Below are positions 17,201 through 24,947 of a DNA stretch of 40,328 nucleotides, piece after piece. The stretch spans positions 1-40,328 of the forward strand of contig CAZVZK010000092.1 of assembly GCA_964630925.1 (NCBI GenBank), given 5' to 3'. Numbering within the stretch: the stretch's first letter is position 1; the number at the start of each line of letters is the position of its first letter. The DNA is from RGDT01 sp964630925 (lineage in GTDB: Bacteria; Planctomycetota; Planctomycetia; Gemmatales; Gemmataceae). The notes below the pieces were generated by a model. That model did not search any database. It was given only the letters and a program-made list of their open reading frames with translations, and was not told where the DNA came from. A program made the position numbers and the translations under genes.

Positions 17201-17241
17201 GAGTCACCTGCTCACTTCTCCCCCGAGTGAGCATGTGACTC
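17201..17241. other. 16-bp hairpin beside the insertion sequence
   Basis: 17201-17216 (GAGTCACCTGCTCACT) pairs with 17226-17241 with one mismatch, around a 9-nt pyrimidine-rich loop. It lies between the LRR gene start and the left end of the insertion sequence. It could be a terminator of the gene destroyed by the element or an operator. No T-tract is present on either side. Confidence 0.6.
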
Positions 17242-17338
17242 TGGCATCAACTGACGCATCGTGTCACGGTGGGCTGCCCCCCGAAAGTTGGTCCGGCTGA
17301 TATGATAGTCCGGCCTGAGCCAGTCCAAGGAGGGACAC

Positions 17339-17614
17339 ATGGCCAAGCGACGGACCGCAGAGCAGATCAAGCGCCTCCTCAAGGAGGCCGACCGCGAGCT
17401 CGCCCGGGGGCTCACCGTCTCCGACGTCTGCCGCGAGCTCGGCATCGTCCAGGGCACCTACCACCGCTGGCGTGCCGAGGCCGCGGCCGCCGAGGCCCCC
17501 GAGGCCCGCGAGCTCAAGGAGCTCCGCGCCGAGGCCGAGCGTCTGAAGATCCTCGTCGCCGAGCTGATGCTCGACAAGGCCATGCTCCTGGAGGTCGCCA
17601 AAAAAAAGTGGTGA
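17339..17614 (+). CDS. IS3-family OrfA (helix-turn-helix, leucine zipper)
   Basis: A protein of 91 residues. Residues 5-45 form the HTH of the IS3 OrfA/transposase_8 type (RTAEQIKRLLKEADREL then VSDVCRELGIVQGTYHRW), and 55-85 form the heptad-rich zipper (LKELRAEAERLKILVAELML) used for multimerisation. The start has AAGGAGG 6 nt upstream. The gene ends in an A8G run at 17600-17608, where -1 slippage would enter the OrfB frame. Alone, OrfA usually acts as a regulator of transposition. A TGATATGAT sequence at 17298-17306 looks like an extended -10 promoter inside the left end. Confidence 0.88.
   Translation: MAKRRTAEQIKRLLKEADRELARGLTVSDVCRELGIVQGTYHRWRAEAAAAEAPEARELKELRAEAERLKILVAELMLDKAMLLEVAKKKW
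17600..17608 (+). other. Programmed -1 frameshift site of the insertion sequence
   Basis: Eight As followed by G, read by OrfA as AAA AAA AAG, in otherwise AT-poor DNA. OrfA is in frame 2 and OrfB in frame 1, so a -1 shift here joins them into OrfAB. This is the established expression mode for most IS3 elements; it is inferred here from position and frame only. Confidence 0.8.
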
Positions 17615-18507
17615 CCCCCGACCAGCGGCGTGCGGCCGCGGGCTTCCTCGCCGAGGCGTTCGAGGTCTCCCAGAGGCGTGCCGGCCGCGTCCTCGGGTGC
17701 GCCCGCTCGACCCTCCGCTACGCCCGCAGGCCCAGGGAGGGCGAGCAGCCCCTGGCCCGTGAGATCCGCCGGCTGGCCCGCAGGCACCCGCGCTGGGGCT
17801 ACCGGCGCATCCATGCCGTGCTCGAGAGGCGGGGCTGGGAGGTCAACATCAAGCGCGTCCACCGGCTCTGGCGCGAGCTGGGGCTGAAACGCCCCGCCCG
17901 CCGCAGGAGGCCCGACAAGCTCGGGCCCAAGCGGGGCAGCAGCGCCAACAGTTGCGCCGCGGCGCCGGCCCGGTTCAAGGACGACGTGTGGGCCTGCGAC
18001 TTCGTGGCGGACCGGACGCGCGACGGCGGGGCCCTCAGGTGGCTGACGTTGGTGGACGAGCACACGAGGGAGTGCCTGGCGCTGCACGTCGGACGCCGCC
18101 TGACGGGCGCGGACGTGCGGCGCGTGCTCGCCAGGGTGGCGGGGCGGCGCGGGGCGCCGGCGCGTTTGCGCAGCGACAACGGGTCGGAGTTCGTGTGCGA
18201 GGCGCTGTCGGGGTGGCTGCCGTCCAAGGGGGCGGAGGCGATCCCGGTGGCGCCGGGGAGCCCGTGGGAGAACGGCTACAGCGAGTCGTTCAACAGCCGG
18301 TTCCGGGACGAGTTCCTGGAGGCGGAGGAGTTCGAGTCGGTGGAGGACGCCAGGGAGAAGGCGGCGTGGTTCAAGCGGGAGTACAACACGGTGCGGCCGC
18401 ACAGCGCCCTGGGCTACAAGACCCCGAAGGAGTTCAGCGACGAATGTGATCGCGGGCCACGGGGCAAACGGCCGAAGGATAAGAAGGACACCGCAGATCC
18501 GAAATGA
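17608..18507 (+). CDS. IS3-family OrfB / transposase catalytic part
   Basis: About 299 residues in the -1 frame relative to OrfA, probably made only as the OrfAB fusion; GTG at 17608 or 17611 is a formal start. The N-terminal part holds the HTH_21-type region (HPRWGYRRIHAVLERRGW, then KRVHRLWRELGLK). The integrase core follows with the DDE set: Asp in WACDFVADRT, Asp in RSDNGSEF, and Glu in PWENGYSESFNSRFRDE. The C-terminus RPHSALGYKTPKEF is characteristic of the IS407-like subgroup. No internal stop or missing catalytic residue is seen, so the element may be active. Confidence 0.88.
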   Translation: MVTPDQRRAAAGFLAEAFEVSQRRAGRVLGCARSTLRYARRPREGEQPLAREIRRLARRHPRWGYRRIHAVLERRGWEVNIKRVHRLWRELGLKRPARRRRPDKLGPKRGSSANSCAAAPARFKDDVWACDFVADRTRDGGALRWLTLVDEHTRECLALHVGRRLTGADVRRVLARVAGRRGAPARLRSDNGSEFVCEALSGWLPSKGAEAIPVAPGSPWENGYSESFNSRFRDEFLEAEEFESVEDAREKAAWFKREYNTVRPHSALGYKTPKEFSDECDRGPRGKRPKDKKDTADPK

Positions 18508-18553
18508 CCTCGGACTCTCATTTCCCCTGGACCAATAACCGGGGAGCAGCGCA

Positions 18554-18706
18554 CTCCAGCGTCGCCTCGTACTTGAACCCCGCCGGCAGCGTCAGCAGCC
18601 AGCGCCCGACCAGCGGGTCCGGCTCCGGGTTCGGGCCCTGGGCCGATGCCGCCCCCGCGGCCAGCAGGAGGGCGGCGAGCACCATCAGCGGCGACCGGGG
18701 ATTCAT
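18554..18706 (-). pseudogene. 5' fragment of a small secreted-protein gene cut by the insertion sequence
   Basis: Codons 1-51 of a gene reading leftward: MNPRSPLMVLAALLLAAGAA is a signal peptide, followed by a proline-rich stretch and LVGRWLLTLPAGFKYEATLE. The GRW...L.LP opening resembles small lipocalin-like planctomycete secreted proteins. The frame runs straight into the insertion-sequence end, adding 11 foreign residues before a stop. No matching 3' part is found left of the element, so the rest has been lost. Confidence 0.75.
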
Positions 18707-18828
18707 CGGCCTCGACCCTCCGCAGGGGACGCGCGGCGGCGATGGGAAGACGGCGCGGCCCGGGGCGCGGATTGCGCCGGGTGGAGGGCCTGTGACAGGG
18801 AGGAAGACCGACGGACGATGAGTGACTG

Positions 18829-18868
18829 ATGAGTTATCATTGCCAACTCATGCGTGGATAATTATCAT
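18829..18868 (+). promoter_or_regulatory. Sigma-70-like promoter with two overlapping palindromes
   Basis: TTGCCA (18840-18845), 17 nt, then TATCAT (18863-18868) gives a good promoter for the receiver gene starting at 18919. ATGAGTT (18829-18835) and AACTCAT (18845-18851) form an inverted repeat over the -35, and GATAATTATC (18857-18866) is a perfect 10-bp palindrome over the -10. The AT richness stands out in this GC-rich region. A regulated promoter is a reasonable inference. Confidence 0.6.
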
Positions 18869-18918
18869 ACAAATCCACGGCGGGGCAGGCCTGCCGCGTC
18901 CGCGGCCCTGGGGGCACG

Positions 18919-19284
18919 ATGCTCGTCCTACTGATCGACGACGAGGTGGCGGTCAGGGGCGTCGTCCGCGCCATCCTCGCCGCGATGGGCCACGAGGTGG
19001 CCGAGGCCGGCGGGGGGGCGGACGGCGTCCGCCTCGCACGCTCGCGCCGCCCCGACGTGATCCTGTGCGACATGTACATGGAGGCTGGGGACGGCCTCCA
19101 GACCCTGAGTGAGCTACGCCGGGAGGCGCCCGGCGTGCCCTTCATCGCCATGAGCGGCAAGCCGGAGGGCGGCATCTGGGACGTGCTGCCGGCGGCCAGG
19201 GCGCTCGGGGCCGTCGCCACCTTGAACAAGCCGTTCACCGTCGCCCAGCTCAGGGACGCCCTCGCCACCGCGGCCGCCCCCTGA
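18919..19284 (+). CDS. Stand-alone response regulator receiver protein
   Basis: A protein of 121 residues consisting of one CheY-like receiver domain and nothing else. Acidic residues Asp7, Asp8 and Glu9 (LIDDE), phospho-acceptor Asp51 (LCDMYME), Ser79 (AMSG) and Lys104 (NKPF) are all present. Such proteins pass phosphoryl groups or act by binding partners. The start has GGGGG a few bases upstream and lies about 45 nt downstream of a well-formed promoter. No kinase is adjacent; the nearest complete histidine kinase is at 8915-10654. It is convergent with the next gene, with a 10-nt gap. Confidence 0.9.
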   Translation: MLVLLIDDEVAVRGVVRAILAAMGHEVAEAGGGADGVRLARSRRPDVILCDMYMEAGDGLQTLSELRREAPGVPFIAMSGKPEGGIWDVLPAARALGAVATLNKPFTVAQLRDALATAAAP

Positions 19285-19294
19285 CCGCACCCCC

Positions 19295-19861
19295 TCACCA
19301 GCGCCAGCCCGCGAAGAGTCCCACCAGCGGCAGGACCGCCCCGCCCGTGCCGGCGGCGCAGCCGATCTTCACCCCCAGCTCCCCCTCGCTCGCGCCGCGG
19401 CAGCGCTTCCACGAGATGTCCACGTCCGCCGCGCCCAGGAGCCAGCCGTCCGGCCCGCCCCCGAAAAAGCCGCTCCCGTGTCGAAAGAGGTTGTAGATCG
19501 CGTACACGCCCAGGCCGGGGGCGACGGACAGCTTGTTGCCCCAGCCGGAGAGCAGCGTCAGCTCGGGCCGCAGGCCGACGCCCACCGTGGGCATGATGAC
19601 GTACAGGCCGGCGGTGCCCTCGGCGAACAGCGACACGCGCTCGCCCTCGGCGAGCGGCACCTGTGCCCGGAAGCCGATCGGCAGGCCGGCCACCAGGTCC
19701 ACCCGCCAGCCGCCGGGGCTGGCCTCCGGGGCGGCGAACGTGGGCCGCGGGTCGTACCGCACGCCGGGGTCGGGGCGGGCGTCCCAGGGGGCAGGCTCCT
19801 GGGCGAAGGACGAGGCCGGCGGCAGGGTGGCCGCCAGCAGGACGAGCAGGCGAAGGCGCAT
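19295..19861 (-). CDS. Secreted or outer-membrane protein of unknown function
   Basis: A protein of 188 residues with a signal peptide (MRLRLLVLLAATLPPASSFA). The body alternates hydrophobic and polar residues with many glycines and aromatics (GWRVDLVAGLPIGFRAQVPL, GVGLRPELTLLSGWG) and ends in GWRW, as in small outer-membrane beta-barrels. The barrel is an inference from this pattern only. The start at 19861 is preferred to an upstream in-frame codon because the signal peptide begins there. Confidence 0.7.
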   Translation of the reverse strand: MRLRLLVLLAATLPPASSFAQEPAPWDARPDPGVRYDPRPTFAAPEASPGGWRVDLVAGLPIGFRAQVPLAEGERVSLFAEGTAGLYVIMPTVGVGLRPELTLLSGWGNKLSVAPGLGVYAIYNLFRHGSGFFGGGPDGWLLGAADVDISWKRCRGASEGELGVKIGCAAGTGGAVLPLVGLFAGWRW

Positions 19862-19967
19862 GGGTTCATCCGGTGGGCGTGAGGGGCGGTCGGCCCCGAT
19901 ACACCCACGCGGGGCCGCTGTCAACCACTACCGGCGGAGTTGGAACGCCACCAGTGCCGCAGGACGT

Positions 19968-20360
19968 TCAGGTCGCCCGGGGCTCGGCCTTCGGCCTCTT
20001 CTCCGCCTCAAGAAACGGTTGCACCCACGAGTGATCCCCGGCCAGCGACCGGGCCACGAGCGCCGGGTCGTAGACGAAGTACCAGCCGAAGTAGGTATCC
20101 TGCCACCATCCGGGGCCGAGCCGGACGCAATCACAACTGATCGATATCCCGTCGCCCAGCTCGGCCGGCCGGGTGTCCTCGGGATCGACCCACTCGCAGC
20201 CCCGCGCGATGAAGCTGTCCTCGTCGGTATGGAGGCCGCTGATCCGCCGACAGACGTACACGCCGCCGTCATACTCGCCGAAATTGACGCACGGCTTCCC
20301 CTCGACTTCGGGGATCATCGCCCGAACCGCACTCCGCAGGTCGTCGTTCCAGTAGTCCAT
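19968..20360 (-). CDS. Small cytoplasmic protein of unknown function
   Basis: A protein of 130 residues, not recognised. It is acidic and aromatic-rich, with MDYWNDDLRSAVRAMIPEVE at the start, GGVYVCRRISG in the middle and WWQDTYFGWYFVYDP near the end. It has four cysteines and no signal peptide or membrane span. GGAG stands before the ATG. Similar aromatic-rich small proteins are common accessory genes in planctomycetes. It may be co-directional with the next minus-strand gene but is separated by 64 nt containing a small 7-bp hairpin (20388-20406, GGCTGAT/ATCAGCC). Confidence 0.65.
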   Translation of the reverse strand: MDYWNDDLRSAVRAMIPEVEGKPCVNFGEYDGGVYVCRRISGLHTDEDSFIARGCEWVDPEDTRPAELGDGISISCDCVRLGPGWWQDTYFGWYFVYDPALVARSLAGDHSWVQPFLEAEKRPKAEPRAT

Positions 20361-20424
20361 CGGGGCATCTCCGGCTCCGATCGGGAAGGCTGATCCAGCA
20401 TCAGCCGTTGGCTCCCTTCCATCT

Positions 20425-20802
20425 TCAATGGCAGAGGACGGCCAGGAGGTCCTTGAGGCTTCGCTTCTCTCGCACGAGGCTCACCGTCAACGCGTAGGGA
20501 TCGAAGTCGCGGTACACGCCTTGCGTCGCATCAATCGGGATGCGTACGAGGATGCGCCGGCCCTCGATGAAGCGTGTCGCGGCGTGCCCGTCGATCAGGT
20601 ATTCGCAGATGAATGCCGCGACACGGGGCACCAGGTACCAGTAATCCTCCTCGCGCACCACTTGTTCGTCGATCCAATCGCTGAAGCGGTCACGCAGATG
20701 GACATCGGCAATGGGCTGGCCGGAATGGTAAATGCCCACGGCACGGAGGAACTCCTCCAACATGGGGCGAGACTCCTCGATGACCTGCTGTGGATCGACC
20801 AT
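20425..20802 (-). CDS. Small cytoplasmic protein of unknown function
   Basis: A protein of 125 residues, not recognised. The start at 20802 is chosen for a GGGGGT ribosome binding site; the longer frame lacks one. The protein is charged, with FSDWIDEQVVREEDYWYLVP, CEYLIDGHAATRFIEG and a C-terminal helix VSLVREKRSLKDLLAVL. No catalytic motif is visible. It lies downstream of dapL on the same strand but is separated from it by a long inverted repeat. Confidence 0.65.
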   Translation of the reverse strand: MVDPQQVIEESRPMLEEFLRAVGIYHSGQPIADVHLRDRFSDWIDEQVVREEDYWYLVPRVAAFICEYLIDGHAATRFIEGRRILVRIPIDATQGVYRDFDPYALTVSLVREKRSLKDLLAVLCH

Positions 20803-20909
20803 CGTGCACCCCCTGTATGGAGGGACAGACAACGGCCACGCCGTCCGCGCCACGCCGCCGGTTCAGGCGAGCGGCCCCCTCGTGAGCGGGCCGAGTGAGC
20901 CCACGCAGA

Positions 20910-21096
20910 CTGATACCGGATCGGGTTGATTCGTTGCGTCCGGGAGGGCGAGGCCCCTGCCGAGCCGCACGATGATCGAAACATCCGCCTTGAATGATCC
21001 GTGTCGCTGCGCCCCCAGGTGTCGATCGGCTCGGCAGGAGCCTCGCCCTCTCGTGTCCTTCGCCGATCACCACAAATCATCCCGACTCGGTATCAG
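20910..21096. repeat. Long inverted repeat overlapping the dapL stop codon (hairpin C)
   Basis: The outer arms 20910-20931 and 21075-21096 (22 nt, three mismatches; CTGATACC...TTGATT) enclose inner arms 20944-20967 and 21027-21050 (24 nt, one mismatch; GAGGGCGAGGC, CTGCCGAGCCG). The central 60 nt are unpaired or weakly paired. The right outer arm contains the dapL stop codon (21093-21095), so the element contributes the end of the coding sequence. There is no T-tract. Confidence 0.85.
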
Positions 21097-22334
21097 AACA
21101 CCAGCCCCAGCGCCCCCAGCCGCGCCACCGTCTCCGCCATCAGGGCGTCCTCGGCGGCCTCGTCCTTGGCGATGTACGTCGCGCTGAACCGCAGGAACGA
21201 CCCCGCGTCGTCCCACGGCACGCAGCACACCGACTGCTCCGTGATCAGGTACTGCGACGCCTCCTCCGCGTTGGCGAACGTCCGCCCGTTGCACCCCTTC
21301 GGCGAGCGGGCGTAGAGGAAGTACGTCCCCTTCGGCATCGTGCAGGCGAAGCCCACCTTGTTCAGCGCGTCCACCAGCTTCGTCAGCCGCCGCCGGTACT
21401 TCTCACGCACCCCGTCGCCGATCTCCGGGTGCTTCAGGGCCGTGGCCGCCGCGTGCTGGATCGCCATGAACTGCCCAGAGTCGCAGTTGTCCTTCACGTC
21501 GGCGAACGCCTGAACGATCTTCGGGTGGCCGCACACGAAGCCCATGCGCCAGCCGATCATGTTGAAGCCCTTCGACATCGAGTGGACCTCGACGCCGACC
21601 TCCTTCGCCCCGTCCACCTGGAGGAACGACAGGGGCGGGCCGTCGTAGCTCAGCAGGATGTGGGCGGCGTCCTGCACGACCACGACCTTGTTGGTGTGCG
21701 CGAAGTCGATGACGTGGCGGTAGAAGTCGCGCGTCGCCGTCTGCCCCGTGGGCGAGTTGGGGTAGTTGATGACGAGCAACTTGGCCCGCCTCTTGATGTC
21801 GGCGGGGATGCCGGCCAGGTCGGGGTAGAAGTCGTTCTCGGCCCGGAGGGGCAGGGGGTAGACCTCGCCGCCGTAGTAGCGCGTGTGCGTGCCGGCGACG
21901 GGGTAGCCGGGCACGGTCATCAGCGTCACGTCGCCGGGGTCGATGAACACCGCCGGGAGCATGGCGTAGGCCGGCTTGGAGCCGATGGCGTGGTTGACCT
22001 CGGTGACGGGGTCGAGCTTCACCCCGAACACCTTGTCCATGAAGCCGGCGGCGGCCTCCTTGTACGCCGCGATGCCGTTGTCGGCGTAGCCGCGGTTCTC
22101 GACACGGTCCACCTGCTCCTTGAGGGCGTCGCGCACGAGCTGCGGCGCCATGTCGTCGTTCTCGCCGATGCCGAAGTCGAGGAGCTGGCGTTCGGGGTGG
22201 GCGGCCAGGGCGGCCCGCTTGGCCCGTTTGATCTTCTCGAACTTGTAGATCTTGGTGTCCTTACCGTAGTTGGCCCCGCCGACGCGGCCGGCGAAGAGGG
22301 ACTGGAACCAGGGGTCGGCGGGAGGTTGGCTCAT
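21093..22334 (-). CDS. dapL: LL-diaminopimelate aminotransferase
   Basis: A protein of 413 residues, class I/II PLP aminotransferase fold. The opening YGKDTKIYKFEKIKRAKRAA and FGIGENDDMAP are typical of DapL. NYPNSPTG (about 190-197) and HSMSKGFNMIGWRMGF with the PLP-binding Lys255 complete the active site. DapL converts tetrahydrodipicolinate directly to LL-diaminopimelate, using glutamate, in lysine and peptidoglycan precursor synthesis; planctomycetes commonly use this route. The length is normal for the family. It stands alone here, without other lysine genes, divergent from a WD40 gene across 192 nt. The last codons and the stop lie in the arm of hairpin C. Confidence 0.92.
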   Translation of the reverse strand: MSQPPADPWFQSLFAGRVGGANYGKDTKIYKFEKIKRAKRAALAAHPERQLLDFGIGENDDMAPQLVRDALKEQVDRVENRGYADNGIAAYKEAAAGFMDKVFGVKLDPVTEVNHAIGSKPAYAMLPAVFIDPGDVTLMTVPGYPVAGTHTRYYGGEVYPLPLRAENDFYPDLAGIPADIKRRAKLLVINYPNSPTGQTATRDFYRHVIDFAHTNKVVVVQDAAHILLSYDGPPLSFLQVDGAKEVGVEVHSMSKGFNMIGWRMGFVCGHPKIVQAFADVKDNCDSGQFMAIQHAAATALKHPEIGDGVREKYRRRLTKLVDALNKVGFACTMPKGTYFLYARSPKGCNGRTFANAEEASQYLITEQSVCCVPWDDAGSFLRFSATYIAKDEAAEDALMAETVARLGALGLVF

Positions 22335-22526
22335 GGCGGCTACCGGGTTGGGGACGAGGACACCCCATCAGGATAGCGGCATCCCGCGAGGATGACGAGA
22401 GAGGCACACGACGAGCGGCGGCAGCCCGAGGGGGTGCGGCCAGGAAATCGGGGGCGACATCAAAACGAACGGAGGCCTCCCACCGTCGCTCTTCTGGCAA
22501 GTCCGCCTGACCTCCGGAGCGCCGCC

Positions 22527-23669
22527 ATGATCCCCGTCCTCCTCGCCCTCGCCGCCGGGCCGTTCGACGCCACCACGCCCGAGGTGCGCGGCCTCGTCGC
22601 CCGCCTCGCCAGCGACGACCACGCCACCCGCCTGGACGCCGCCACGAAACTGAAGGCGCGGGGCGAGGACGTGACGCCCCTCCTGCGCCGCGTCGGGCGG
22701 ACGCACCCCGACCCGGACGTCCGCCTCCGCGCCCTCGTCATCGTCGCCGAGGTCCGCCGGGCCGGCGAGATGGACGAGCGTGTCTTCACCGGCCCCACCG
22801 ACGGCGTCATCGTCCTGGCCGTGTCGCCGGACGGCAAACGCGTCGTCTCCGGCTGCGCCCAATTCACCGGCGACGGCAACCAGGCCCGCATCTGGGACCT
22901 GGCCACCGGCAAGGAGGTCATGCAGCTCAAGGGCCACACCGGCGGCATCGTGGGCGTGGCGTGGTCGCGGGACGGGTCGCGCATCGTCACCGGTTCGGGC
23001 GACAGGACGCTCATCGTCTGGGATGCGAAGACCGGGGCTGCCCTCAAGACCCTCAAGGGCCACACCGGCGTCGTGTTCCACGTCGCCATCACCCCCGACG
23101 GCAAGAAGGCCGTCTCGTGCGGCGAGGACCGCGCCGTCCGCGTGTGGGACCTGGCCACGGGCGAGGCCGTCACGACGAACACCGACAGCGGCTCCGGCGT
23201 CCGCGGCGTGGCCGTCATGCCGGACGGCAAGGTGTTCGTGACGGCGGCGCCCGACACGTCGATCCGCCTCATCGACCTCGCCACCGGCAAGCAGATGCGC
23301 AAGATGGACGGCGGCCACCCCGGCGGGTCGTGGTTCGCCTTCCCGTCGCCCGACGGGTCGCTGATCGCCACGTCCGGCGCGGACCACCTCGTCCGCCTGT
23401 GGGACCCGAAGACGGGCAAGCTGGTCCGCGAGCTGTCGGGGCACACCAACACCGTCCACGCCCTCGCGTGGTCGCCGGACGGCAAACGTCTGCTGACCGG
23501 CGGGCACGACCACTCCGCACGCCTCTGGGACGTGGCGTCGGGCAAGGAGCTCCGCAAGCTCGACGGGCACACCGACATCGTGACGAGCGCCGCGTTCCTG
23601 CCGGACGGCCGGCACGCCGTCACGGCGGCGTACGACCGCACCCTGCGTCTGTGGCAGGTGGGGCGCTGA
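22527..23669 (+). CDS. Secreted HEAT-like and WD40 repeat protein
   Basis: A protein of 380 residues. The start at 22527 has GGAG 8 nt upstream and is followed by a short hydrophobic leader (MIPVLLALAAGPF). Residues 20-80 have HEAT-like helical pairs (LVARLASDDHATRLDAATKL, PDPDVRLRALVIVAEV). From about 90 to the end there are seven WD40 blades (VLAVSPDGKRVVSG, ARIWDLATGKEVMQLKGHTG, and similar), enough for a complete propeller. Such proteins are binding platforms; the partner is unknown. The strong blade repetition could drive internal recombination. Confidence 0.88.
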   Translation: MIPVLLALAAGPFDATTPEVRGLVARLASDDHATRLDAATKLKARGEDVTPLLRRVGRTHPDPDVRLRALVIVAEVRRAGEMDERVFTGPTDGVIVLAVSPDGKRVVSGCAQFTGDGNQARIWDLATGKEVMQLKGHTGGIVGVAWSRDGSRIVTGSGDRTLIVWDAKTGAALKTLKGHTGVVFHVAITPDGKKAVSCGEDRAVRVWDLATGEAVTTNTDSGSGVRGVAVMPDGKVFVTAAPDTSIRLIDLATGKQMRKMDGGHPGGSWFAFPSPDGSLIATSGADHLVRLWDPKTGKLVRELSGHTNTVHALAWSPDGKRLLTGGHDHSARLWDVASGKELRKLDGHTDIVTSAAFLPDGRHAVTAAYDRTLRLWQVGR

Positions 23670-23697
23670 ATCGGCTGCGCGCCGCCCGCCCGCCTGC

Positions 23698-23703
23698 TAG
23701 AAT
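23698..23703 (+). promoter_or_regulatory. Possible -10 box for the FHA-like gene
   Basis: TAGAAT stands 26 nt before the ATG at 23730. No good -35 is visible, and the gene may also be co-transcribed with the WD40 gene ending at 23669. Confidence 0.35.
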
Positions 23704-23729
23704 ACCGGCGTGCCCCGAAGGGCCCTGCC

Positions 23730-24239
23730 ATGCCACCGCCCTTGCCGGAAACCGGTGACGACCTCAGCCACGCCAGCCTCTCGTTCTGTGGCGAGGGGCA
23801 CCTGACGCTGTGGTCCGACCCCGCGATGACGCAGACGCTCAGGGGGCCCACCCCGTCCGTCGAAACCCTGGTCGATCTGAAGCCCGGCCGCCCCGTGGTG
23901 GTGGGCCGGCAGCAGGGCGGCGAGACGCCGTACCTCGACCCCGCCTACCAGCCCACGCCCATCGTGCCCGGCCTGAGCCGTCCCGTGGTCGGCGGGTCCG
24001 AACGCGACCTCTGCGTCAGCCGCGGCCACTTCCTGCTGGCCACCGCCCCCGGCGGGCTGCGCCTGGTCAACGGCGTGCCGCGCCGCGGCGGCGGGATACG
24101 CCCGCCGCTCAACGGCACCATCCTCCTCGAGCCGGAACACCGGGACATGCACGACGCCGAGGAGTACCTCATTCCGCACGGCGGGCACGTGCGGATCCAG
24201 CTCCCCAACGGGACCCAGGTCGTCATCCGGGCGGAATAG
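23730..24239 (+). CDS. FHA-domain-like protein
   Basis: A protein of 169 residues. The pattern GRPVVVGRQQGG, a long insert with PTPIVPG, DLCVSRGHFLLATAPGGLRLVNG and PLNGTILLEP resembles a forkhead-associated domain: GR..., SR.H and NG are the phosphothreonine-binding hallmarks. No other domain is present. FHA proteins read threonine phosphorylation, so it could work with Ser/Thr kinases such as the one at the left edge; that link is inference. It is convergent with the ankyrin gene (47-nt gap). Confidence 0.75.
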   Translation: MPPPLPETGDDLSHASLSFCGEGHLTLWSDPAMTQTLRGPTPSVETLVDLKPGRPVVVGRQQGGETPYLDPAYQPTPIVPGLSRPVVGGSERDLCVSRGHFLLATAPGGLRLVNGVPRRGGGIRPPLNGTILLEPEHRDMHDAEEYLIPHGGHVRIQLPNGTQVVIRAE

Positions 24240-24286
24240 CGGCCGTCGTCGTGGCGGCGGGCGTCCTCGCCTCCTACCCCATCGAC

Positions 24287-24901
24287 TCACTTGTCCTTCT
24301 TGCCGTCCTTCTTCAGGAACGGGATCGGCTTCAGCTCCACCTTCTTCACCGTCTGCAGATGCTCCAGCACCTTCTCCGCCCCCTTGCCGCCCACCTGGGC
24401 GTGGAAGTGCAGCGAGAAGCCGTGCGGCCCCTTCGCGTCGATCAGCTTCGGCTGGAGCGTCAGGAACGCCTTGACCGCCTCCAGCTGGCCCAGCATGGCG
24501 GCGCAGAAGATGTCGATGCGCGCGCCCTTCTCCAGCAGGTACTCCACGATGTCGCGGCGGCCCATGTGCGACGCCCCGCCCAGGGCGCTCTCCCAGTCCC
24601 CGCCGCCCCAGTCCATGAAGGCGTTCACCAGCCCCGGCTCCTTCTCCAACAGCTTCTTCGTCATCGCTAGGTCCATGTGCGCGTAGATGACGAAGTCGGC
24701 GACCATCTGCCGGTTGATCTGCTTCTTCTTCCACGACGGCTTGAACTTCGGCGCGTCGTAGTCGCGTTTGAACTCGGCCTCCTCCGGGCCGGCGGGCTTG
24801 GGCGGCGGCGTCTCCGTCTTCGGCCCCTCGGCGGCCGCGGCGGCGCCGAGGACGAGGCCGCCGGCGGCGGCGAGGAGGTGGCGGCGCGAGAGGTCGGTCA
24901 T
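24287..24901 (-). CDS. Exported ankyrin-repeat protein with a twin-arginine signal
   Basis: A protein of 204 residues. The N-terminus SRRHLLAAAGGLVLGAAAAA is a twin-arginine-type signal, common in planctomycete secreted proteins. After a proline-rich spacer, residues about 60-185 contain ankyrin-type helical pairs (LLEKEPGLVNAFMDWGGGDW, ESALGGASHMGRRDIVEYLL, EKGARIDIFCAAMLGQLEAV). The tail is lysine-rich. The role is unknown; ankyrin repeats mediate protein contacts. The TAT signal would imply folding in the cytoplasm before export. Confidence 0.82.
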   Translation of the reverse strand: MTDLSRRHLLAAAGGLVLGAAAAAEGPKTETPPPKPAGPEEAEFKRDYDAPKFKPSWKKKQINRQMVADFVIYAHMDLAMTKKLLEKEPGLVNAFMDWGGGDWESALGGASHMGRRDIVEYLLEKGARIDIFCAAMLGQLEAVKAFLTLQPKLIDAKGPHGFSLHFHAQVGGKGAEKVLEHLQTVKKVELKPIPFLKKDGKKDK

Positions 24902-24947
24902 GCGTGTGTCCCCAGGGTGGATGCTGCCCCTGCGGGAGTCTATCCGC

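Larger units (their letters stand above)
17270..18553 (+). mobile_element. IS3-family insertion sequence, IS407-like
   Basis: An element of 1284 bp bounded by imperfect inverted repeats of about 40 nt: from 17270 inward TGGGCTGCCCCCCG, and from 18553 inward on the other strand TGCGCTGCTCCCCGG, with TTGGTCC and AGTCCG also shared. The ends are 5'-TG...CA-3', as in the IS3 family. It carries orfA and orfB linked by an A8G slippery run. The flanks, CACGG on the left and CTCC on the right, show no target duplication. On the right it cuts a secreted-protein gene after codon 51, and the rest of that gene is not on the left. The boundaries are my inference from the repeat alignment. Confidence 0.85.

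Noticed and set aside
14559..17234. An 891-codon minus-strand open frame
   Set aside because: Only the last 391 codons have coding character; the rest overlaps the LRR gene in another frame. The start is the TGATG overlap at 15734.
17608..18507. An independent OrfB start as the main product
   Set aside because: No ribosome binding site fits; the A8G slippery run and the -1 frame relation favour the fusion.
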